Assembly (NCBI GenBank): GCA_046593875.1
Contig: JBKJQQ010000104.1
Span: forward strand, 1-11,152
Reading direction: 5' to 3'
Source of the DNA: SCTD01 sp046593875
GTDB taxonomy: Bacteria; Actinomycetota; Actinomycetes; Mycobacteriales; SCTD01
DNA length: 11,152 bases
Each line of letters starts with the position of its first letter. Within the stretch, counting starts at the first letter, position 1. Below are positions 6,766-11,152 of the stretch, in pieces. The notes under the pieces are model-generated. The model was given only the letters and a program-made list of their open reading frames with translations, was not told the DNA's origin and did not search any database. The position numbers and the translations under genes are program-made.

Positions 6766-9255
6766 GTGGTGACGACGTGGAACGCCGCTGCGGAGCGGAT
6801 CTACGGTGACCAGGCCGACGAGATGATCGGTCGCCGGGCCGAGGAGCTCATGCCCGACCGGACCCGGGCGGAGCTGCGGGCGGCGCACCAGCACGCGCTC
6901 TCGGGCCAGCGCGTCGAGCGCTTCGACAGCGGGCACGAGCGGCCGGAGCTCCCGGTCCGGCCCCTGCGCGTGCTGCTCGTCGAGGACTCCCCGGCGGACG
7001 CCGACCTGCTCGTGGAGATGCTGCAGGACGAGCTGCCGGACGCGGTCGTCCTCGTGACGGCGACGTTGGCCGAGGCCCGGCCGCTGCTCGCCCAGCCGCT
7101 GGACATCGTCATCACCGACCTGTCGCTGCCGGACGCGGATGGCCTCGAGGCGCTGACCGCGATCCTGGCGGCGCGTCCGGACATCGCCGTGCTCGTGATG
7201 ACGGGGCACGCCGACCAGCAGCTCGCGCTCGAGGCCCTGTCCGCAGGCGCGGAGGACTTCCTGATCAAAGGATCTCGCGACGCGCACGGCGTCGCGACGG
7301 CCGTGCTCTACGCAAACCAGCGCCGGCACGCGGAGCAGGCCACCCACGGCTGCGAGCGGTTGGCGGTCAGGCTGCTCGACAGCATCGAGGCCTCGACCTG
7401 CGCGGTGGATGGTCGGGGCGACATCGTCGCGGCGAACCGGGCCTGGCGGGACTTCGGGTCCGACAACGGCGGCGACGGCGCTCGTACGTCCGTCGGGGTC
7501 AGCTACCTCGCCGTCTGCGACGCGGCGACCGGTCCGGACGCCGACGCGGGGCGGCAGGTTGCCCAAGGGCTCCGTCAAGTGCTCAGCGGGAGCCGCTCCC
7601 GCTTCGAGCTCGACTACGCGTGCCCCTCACCGCAGCAGCAGCGCTGGATGAGCGTGCGCATCACGCCGCTGCCGGAGTCCGGCGCCGTCCTGAGCCACGT
7701 GGACATGACGGCGGCCAAGCGCGCGGAGGAGGCGCTGTCGCACCTGAGCCTGCACGACGCCCTGACCGACCTGCCGAACCGGAACCTGCTGATGGACCGG
7801 CTGACGCAGGCGCTGACCTGGAGCACGCGCAGCGGGAGCGGCGTCGCGGTCGGCTTCCTCGACCTCGACCAGTTCAAGCGGGTCAACGACACCTTCGGCC
7901 ACGCCGCGGGCGACGAGCTGCTGTGCCAGGTCGCTGCCCGGCTGCGCAGGGTCATGCGCGCGGAGGACACCTTCGCGCGCTTCAGCGGCGACGAGTTCGT
8001 CGTCGTCTGGCCCGGCGTCGACGAGCCCGGGGCGGTGCAGGAGCTCGCCGACCGGTTGATGACCTGCTTCGCCGACCCGTTCGCGCTGGCCAGCGCCAGC
8101 CTCGGCGTGACGGCCAGCGTCGGACTGGCCGTCGGTCGGACGCCGCAGACCGCCGACGACCTGCTGCACGACGCCGACGCCGCGATGTACGAGGCCAAGC
8201 GCAGGGGGCGGGCCAAGACTCGGCTGTTCACCGAGGAGCTGCGGCAGGACGAGGACATCCGCCTGCGGACCGAGGCCGAGCTGCGGATCGCCCTCGAACA
8301 GGGGGAGCTGGTCCTGCACTACCAGCCCGTCGTCGACCTGACGCGCAACGTCGTGACCGGGCTCGAGGCCCTGGTGCGCTGGCAGCACCCCGACGGGCTG
8401 CGCATGCCGGACGCCTTCCTCCCGGTCGCCGAGGCCAGCGGGCTGATCCTGCCGCTCGGTGCGTGGGTGCTCGAGGAGGGCTGCCGGCAGGCCGCCGTCT
8501 GGGAGGAGCAGGGGCTCGGCCTCCAGCTCGCCGTCAACGTCTCGACCCGCCAGATCTCCCATCCCGCGGTCGTCTCCGACATCGAGCGTGCGCTCCGCCG
8601 GTCGGGACTGCCCCCGCACCGCCTGCTCGTCGAGGTGACCGAGTCGACGATGATGGAGGACGCCGAGCTCGCACAGGTGGCGCTGACCGGAATCAGCGCG
8701 CTCGGGGTGGGCGTCGCCATCGACGACTTCGGGACCGGCTACAGCTCGCTGCTGTACCTGAAGCGCTACCCCATCAACGCGATCAAGATCGACCGCGCCT
8801 TCGTCGGCGGCATCGGGCACGGCGACGACGACGCCATCGTGGCCAGCGTCATCAGCCTGGCCAGGGCGGTCGGGGCGGCCTGCATCGCCGAGGGGGTCGA
8901 GACCGCGGAGCAGCGGGCCGCCCTCGTCGCGCTGGGCTGCCACTACGCACAGGGCCACCTGTTCGGGCGGGCCGTCCCCGCCGACCAGGTGGGGGCGGCC
9001 ATCCTCGCCTGCGCCCAGGTGCTGGCAGAGCCTCCCGTCCCGCGGGCGGCGTCCGGCGCAGACCGCGGCCCGCACGTGCCGGCAGCGGTCGTCCAGCGCA
9101 CCCGCCAGCTGCACGAGGACGGTGCCTCGCTGCAGACGATCGTCGCCGCTCTGAACCGGGAAGGTCTGCGCAACCCGGACGGCCGCCGCTGGCACACCAC
9201 CAGCGTCGCGAAGGTCATCGCCCGGATGACCACGAGCCTGGTGCAGACCTCCTAG
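6766..9255 (+). CDS. PAS-REC-PAS-GGDEF-EAL cyclic-di-GMP enzyme with recombinase-like tail
   Basis: An 829-residue cytoplasmic protein predicted to make and break cyclic-di-GMP. Order: PAS fragment (1-58; TTWNAAAERIYG); receiver (67-185) with Glu73/Asp74, phospho-acceptor Asp118, Thr146 and Lys168; a second PAS (about 198-318); GGDEF (325-490) with metal residues in LDLDQFK (365-371), a variant SGDEF signature (407-411), and an intact product-inhibition site RAED (398-401) five residues before it; EAL (500-755) with EAL at 534-536, Asn591, EVTES (623-627), DDFGTG (653-658), Lys674 and AEGVET (708-713), so the phosphodiesterase should be active. Residues 771-829 resemble the helical domain of serine recombinases. 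GTG 6766 is the first ordinary start after the in-frame TGA at 6721, but the PAS homology begins upstream (FCQDVDG from 6745), so the true N-terminus is uncertain. It is divergent from the DUF1028 gene. No kinase is adjacent for the receiver. Confidence 0.9.
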   Translation: MVTTWNAAAERIYGDQADEMIGRRAEELMPDRTRAELRAAHQHALSGQRVERFDSGHERPELPVRPLRVLLVEDSPADADLLVEMLQDELPDAVVLVTATLAEARPLLAQPLDIVITDLSLPDADGLEALTAILAARPDIAVLVMTGHADQQLALEALSAGAEDFLIKGSRDAHGVATAVLYANQRRHAEQATHGCERLAVRLLDSIEASTCAVDGRGDIVAANRAWRDFGSDNGGDGARTSVGVSYLAVCDAATGPDADAGRQVAQGLRQVLSGSRSRFELDYACPSPQQQRWMSVRITPLPESGAVLSHVDMTAAKRAEEALSHLSLHDALTDLPNRNLLMDRLTQALTWSTRSGSGVAVGFLDLDQFKRVNDTFGHAAGDELLCQVAARLRRVMRAEDTFARFSGDEFVVVWPGVDEPGAVQELADRLMTCFADPFALASASLGVTASVGLAVGRTPQTADDLLHDADAAMYEAKRRGRAKTRLFTEELRQDEDIRLRTEAELRIALEQGELVLHYQPVVDLTRNVVTGLEALVRWQHPDGLRMPDAFLPVAEASGLILPLGAWVLEEGCRQAAVWEEQGLGLQLAVNVSTRQISHPAVVSDIERALRRSGLPPHRLLVEVTESTMMEDAELAQVALTGISALGVGVAIDDFGTGYSSLLYLKRYPINAIKIDRAFVGGIGHGDDDAIVASVISLARAVGAACIAEGVETAEQRAALVALGCHYAQGHLFGRAVPADQVGAAILACAQVLAEPPVPRAASGADRGPHVPAAVVQRTRQLHEDGASLQTIVAALNREGLRNPDGRRWHTTSVAKVIARMTTSLVQTS

Positions 9256-9276
9256 GCCACGGCAGACTGCTCGGTC

Positions 9277-9768
9277 ATGCGCTTCTGGTACGACGCCGAG
9301 TTCTCGACGACCGCGCCGGACATCGGGCTGGTGTCGCTCGGGGCGGTGGCCGAGGACGGACGCGAGTTCTACGCCGTGTCCACCGACTTCGACGCCGACG
9401 CCGCGCACCCGTGGGTGAAGCAGCACGTGCTGCCGCAGCTCCCGCCGCAGCACGATCCGGCGTGGATGTCGCGGGTCGCGCTGCGCGAGGCGCTGCTGGA
9501 GTTCCTCGGCCCCGAGCCGGTGCTCTGGGCCTGGTACGGCGCGTACGACCACGTGGCGCTGTGCCAGCTGTGGGGATCGATGCCCGATCTCCCGCGGGCG
9601 GTCCCGCGCTTCACGCTCGACGTCCGGCAGCTGTGGGAGCACCTTGGCAGGCCGCCGCTGCCGACCCAGGCCGACGGGCTGCACCACGCGCTCGACGACG
9701 CCCGGCACGTGCGCGTGCGGTGGGAGGCGCTGGCCGAGAAGGCCTACCTGCTGGGGCTCGAGGTCTGA
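9277..9768 (+). CDS. Rv2179c-like 3'-5' exoribonuclease (DEDDh)
   Basis: A 163-residue RNase T-fold exonuclease expected to trim RNA 3' ends with two metal ions. It matches mycobacterial Rv2179c closely at the N-terminus (WYDAEF here, YDTEF there), through EDGREFYAVST (26-36), and in LWAWYGAYDHVALCQLWG (83-100). The DEDDh residues are Asp6, Glu8, Asp91, His136 and Asp141 (HHALDDAR). The Thr-to-Ala change between Asp6 and Glu8 leaves the metal ligands intact. Length is similar to Rv2179c. The start ATG 9277 is 21 bases after the cyclic-di-GMP gene; a CAGACT hexamer eight bases upstream and the absence of a Shine-Dalgarno sequence allow an independent near-leaderless transcript. The 3' end overlaps the convergent PIN gene by 25 bases. 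Family assignment is strong; the cellular RNA target is unknown. Confidence 0.9.
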   Translation: MRFWYDAEFSTTAPDIGLVSLGAVAEDGREFYAVSTDFDADAAHPWVKQHVLPQLPPQHDPAWMSRVALREALLEFLGPEPVLWAWYGAYDHVALCQLWGSMPDLPRAVPRFTLDVRQLWEHLGRPPLPTQADGLHHALDDARHVRVRWEALAEKAYLLGLEV

Positions 9769-10151
9769 CGCACGAGGTCGTCCCAGGACGCCAGGGGCAC
9801 GACTCCTGCTCCGAAGGTCGGGTCCAGGCTGACGAGGGCGTCAGCCTGCAGGCGCGCGGCGGCCAGGTACTCCGCGTCGCAGGTGTCGGACCAGCCGAGC
9901 TCGTCCGCCAGGCGCCACGCCGTCGCCTGGAGGACCCGATCGCCGAGGAGTCGGGGGCGCAGGCTCCGGAGGTGGTCCAGGCGCGCCTCGGCGTCCGCCT
10001 TCGTCGTCGTGCCGCCGCGGACCTCGCGGTAGAGCGCCGTCAGGACCTGCGAGCGCAGCAGGGTCGGCGCGACCAGGCGGACGTCGGCGCGCAGCGTCGG
10101 ACGCTCGGCGAGCAGGCGGAGTGCGACGCCGCAGTCGATCACGTACCTCAC
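9744..10151 (-). CDS. VapC-like PIN-domain protein, no partner antitoxin visible
   Basis: A 135-residue PIN-domain protein, probably a metal-dependent RNase of the VapC type. The expected acidic positions are Asp6 (VIDCGVALRLL), Asp92 (CDAEY) and Asp110 (VSLDPTF). At the second position, where VapC proteins usually have Glu, the sequence is LLRSQVLTALY with Gln35. I recall an actinobacterial PIN subfamily with the same LLRSQ motif, so this may be a subfamily trait and not decay. GTG 10151 is preceded by AGGAGG at seven bases, the best ribosome site in the window. Only 43 bases separate it from the methyltransferase gene upstream, and downstream it overlaps the convergent exoribonuclease, so no VapB-sized gene fits beside it. 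It may be a solitary toxin-like RNase or be served by a distant antitoxin. Confidence 0.83.
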   Translation of the reverse strand: MRYVIDCGVALRLLAERPTLRADVRLVAPTLLRSQVLTALYREVRGGTTTKADAEARLDHLRSLRPRLLGDRVLQATAWRLADELGWSDTCDAEYLAAARLQADALVSLDPTFGAGVVPLASWDDLVRQTSSPSR

Positions 10152-10158
10152 AGGGACC

Positions 10159-10164
10159 CCTCCT
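10159..10164 (-). promoter_or_regulatory. Strong ribosome binding site AGGAGG of the PIN gene
   Basis: On the minus strand AGGAGG is followed by seven bases and GTG 10151. It fixes the PIN start and is unusually strong for this window, where most genes have weak or no Shine-Dalgarno sequence. Confidence 0.75.
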
Positions 10165-10178
10165 GCCGTGAGCCACCG

Positions 10179-10184
10179 ACGCTA
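10179..10184 (-). promoter_or_regulatory. Candidate -10 TAGCGT of the PIN gene
   Basis: TAGCGT on the minus strand would give a start near 10172 and a leader of about 21 bases containing the AGGAGG. The -35 region (ATCACA-like, inside the methyltransferase end) is poor. The hexamer is identical to the one before the DUF1028 gene. Confidence 0.35.
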
Positions 10185-10194
10185 ACCGGGGGGC

Positions 10195-10944
10195 TCAGCG
10201 CTGTGATGGGCGGCAGGTCAGCAGGAGCAGCGCGTGCTCGACCGCGTCGTCGAGCAGTGCCAGAAAACGGCGGTGCACGGCTGCGCTCGTCGCACCCGGG
10301 GTGACTCGCGCGCTCCTGCTGGCGGCTACCCACGCCGCTCCGCGATCGATCAGCGGCTCCGTGGTGCGCAGCTCGTCCAGCTCGTCGACCTGCAGCCCGG
10401 CGGAAGCAGCCAGTGCGGCGGCGGCCGCGGGGACACCGGTCGATGCCTTCGGGTCGGGGACCAGCACGCCCTCCAGCGCCGCGGCGCGGCGGAGCGTCCG
10501 GCCGACGCTCCAGCCGTCGGCCGCCCAGGTCGTGAAGACGACCCTCCCGCCCGGCCGGCAGACACGTGCCGCCTCCCGCAGCGCCAGCGCGGGCTGCGCG
10601 AACAGATGCAGTGCCGTCACGCACGTGACGAGGTCGACCCTGGCGTCGCGCATCGGGATGCGGTGCGCGTCGGCCAGCACGCGCAGCAGGCGCGGCTCGG
10701 CGACGCCGGCGCGCTGCAGCATGCCGGGGGAGGCGTCCAGGACGATGGCCCCGGCTCCGCGCGCCACCGCAGAACGCGCCACCAAGCCGGTGCCGCCAGC
10801 GAGGTCGAGGAGCAGCTGTCCCTGCTGCGGGTCAGCGGCCACGACGGCGCGGTCGGCGACGTGACGGTGCATGCGACTGTCGTCGTAGTCGACTGCGCGC
10901 AGGTCGAAAGCAGCTGCCGTCTCGGACAACGAGGGGACGGTCAT
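10195..10944 (-). CDS. Class I SAM-dependent methyltransferase
   Basis: A 249-residue Rossmann-fold methyltransferase of the UbiE/Methyltransf_11 type. The N-terminus AFDLRAVDYDDSR (12-24) is the usual lead-in. Motif I is LLLDLAGGTG (44-53), the ribose-binding acid is Asp70 in IVLDASPGML (67-76), the adenine-side ADAHRIP lies at 91-97, and motif IV is DLVTCVTALHLF (104-115), followed by the RPGGRVVFTTW strand (130-140). Motif I has AGGTG where CGTG is common, which keeps the glycines. The substrate cannot be read from sequence: small molecule, quinone or lipid are all possible. ATG 10944 fits the family N-terminus but has only a weak ribosome site; a possible 10-residue leader ORF ends seven bases before it. 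The gene runs in the same direction as the PIN gene, 43 bases apart. Confidence 0.85.
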   Translation of the reverse strand: MTVPSLSETAAAFDLRAVDYDDSRMHRHVADRAVVAADPQQGQLLLDLAGGTGLVARSAVARGAGAIVLDASPGMLQRAGVAEPRLLRVLADAHRIPMRDARVDLVTCVTALHLFAQPALALREAARVCRPGGRVVFTTWAADGWSVGRTLRRAAALEGVLVPDPKASTGVPAAAAALAASAGLQVDELDELRTTEPLIDRGAAWVAASRSARVTPGATSAAVHRRFLALLDDAVEHALLLLTCRPSQR

Positions 10945-10951
10945 CCGGCCG

Positions 10952-10984
10952 TCAGCGACGCGGCAGCGTCGTCGAGGTGCCCAT
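10952..10984 (-). CDS. Possible leaderless leader peptide MGTSTTLPRR
   Basis: ATG 10984 begins a 10-codon ORF ending with TGA at 10952, seven bases before the methyltransferase ATG and in a different frame. A TACCGT hexamer lies seven bases upstream, the same spacing as in the leaderless DUF1028 arrangement. The ORF's second half overlaps a hairpin. It may equally be chance. Confidence 0.2.
   Translation of the reverse strand: MGTSTTLPRR
10956..10971. repeat. 6-bp GC hairpin upstream of the methyltransferase
   Basis: CGACGC (10956-10961) and GCGTCG (10966-10971) form a perfect stem with a four-base GGCA loop. It lies between the HNH gene end and the methyltransferase start. There is no T-run, so it is more likely a leader structure or operator than a terminator, if it is functional. 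Confidence 0.3.
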
Positions 10985-10991
10985 GGGCGGG

Positions 10992-10997
10992 ACGGTA
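10992..10997 (-). promoter_or_regulatory. Candidate -10 TACCGT upstream of the methyltransferase
   Basis: On the minus strand TACCGT is followed by seven bases and ATG 10984, so transcription from it would begin at the leader ORF. No good -35 is seen. Confidence rests only on hexamer and spacing. Confidence 0.3.
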
Positions 10998-11007
10998 CCG
11001 AGGCGCG

Positions 11008-11152
11008 TCAGCCCAGTGGCGGTAGCGGTCTGTCGATCGGTGGTGGGGCGGTGCGTTTGGGCTTTCGCTGGTAGACGCCGCGGGTGGGGCTGGTCCAGGT
11101 GAGGGTGCCGTCGGGTTCGAGGTGTGACTGCCAGCCGTTCTGCTTGGCGCGG
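11008..11152 (-). CDS. 3' end of an HNH endonuclease gene (DUF222/13E12-like), partial
   Basis: The last 47 codons of a minus-strand gene are present; its 5' part is beyond the right edge. The frame begins RAKQNGWQSHLEPDG, continues TLTWTSPTRGVY, and ends in a proline/arginine-rich tail PLPPLG before TGA at 11010-11008. This matches the region that follows the terminal HH of the HNH motif in the actinobacterial DUF222-HNH (13E12 repeat) proteins, where a basic GW...PDG...W.SP.GR.Y strand pattern and a short disordered tail are typical. These proteins are often multicopy and their role is unclear; a nuclease activity is inferred from the HNH fold. Codons TCA, CGA, AGA and CTA, rare in the neighbouring genes, appear in this short stretch, suggesting separate ancestry. 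Confidence 0.72.
   Translation of the reverse strand, partial: RAKQNGWQSHLEPDGTLTWTSPTRGVYQRKPKRTAPPPIDRPLPPLG

Noticed and set aside
7627..9708. Long minus-strand open frame (about 693 codons) antisense to the cyclic-di-GMP gene
   Set aside because: Low-complexity composition and no recognisable motif; expected from third-position GC bias of the real gene.
10152..10194. A VapB antitoxin gene upstream of the PIN gene
   Set aside because: Only 43 bases are available, and they contain a promoter candidate and ribosome site, not an ORF.
7620..10304. Very long plus-strand open frame (about 894 codons) overlapping the cyclic-di-GMP and exoribonuclease genes
   Set aside because: Its translation is Arg/Pro/Ala/Gly-rich without domain motifs, and it is the off-frame reading of two genes with clear catalytic motifs.
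10956..10971. Intrinsic terminator after the HNH gene
   Set aside because: The stem is short and there is no T-run on either strand.

Overview
The window is very GC-rich DNA with GTG starts, GTGA start/stop overlaps and TANNGT-type -10 hexamers, which points to a high-GC actinomycete. The gene set fits this: a MacS/MacR-like two-component pair, an Rv2179c-like exoribonuclease, a VapC-like PIN protein and an HNH endonuclease tail of the type common in Actinobacteria. I cannot fix the genus from sequence alone.

Left block (1-4242). A leftward pair encodes an Est30-like carboxylesterase (877-1656) and a two-domain protein with a DUF2007-like head, a disordered middle and two membrane helices (3-875). 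It diverges from a rightward, tightly packed set: a PlsC-type acyltransferase (1783-2526), a MacS-like histidine kinase (2547-3620) and a MacR-like response regulator (3607-4242). Membrane-lipid synthesis and envelope sensing are therefore probably co-transcribed.

Middle block (4239-9255). macR meets glycerol kinase glpK (4239-5708, minus) tail to tail, sharing a single CTAG as both stop codons. glpK is translationally coupled (GTGA) to an upstream DUF1028 gene (5705-6532, minus), which looks leaderless. Divergent from these is a large cyclic-di-GMP enzyme (6766-9255) with the order PAS fragment, REC, PAS, GGDEF, EAL. Its C-terminal tail resembles the helical domain of serine recombinases. 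Its N-terminal PAS piece is incomplete at both ends, and a well-placed ATG with a ribosome site lies upstream in another frame.

Right block (9277-11152). It holds an Rv2179c-like DEDDh exoribonuclease, a convergent and overlapping PIN/VapC protein with no visible antitoxin, a class I methyltransferase, and the last 47 codons of an HNH endonuclease whose 5' end is outside the window and whose codon use differs from its neighbours.

No rRNA, tRNA, CRISPR array, insertion sequence or convincing intrinsic terminator was seen. The longest non-coding stretch is the 233 bp between the DUF1028 gene and the cyclic-di-GMP gene. The most unusual items are the recombinase-like tail on the GGDEF-EAL enzyme and the scarred or frameshifted start of the same gene.
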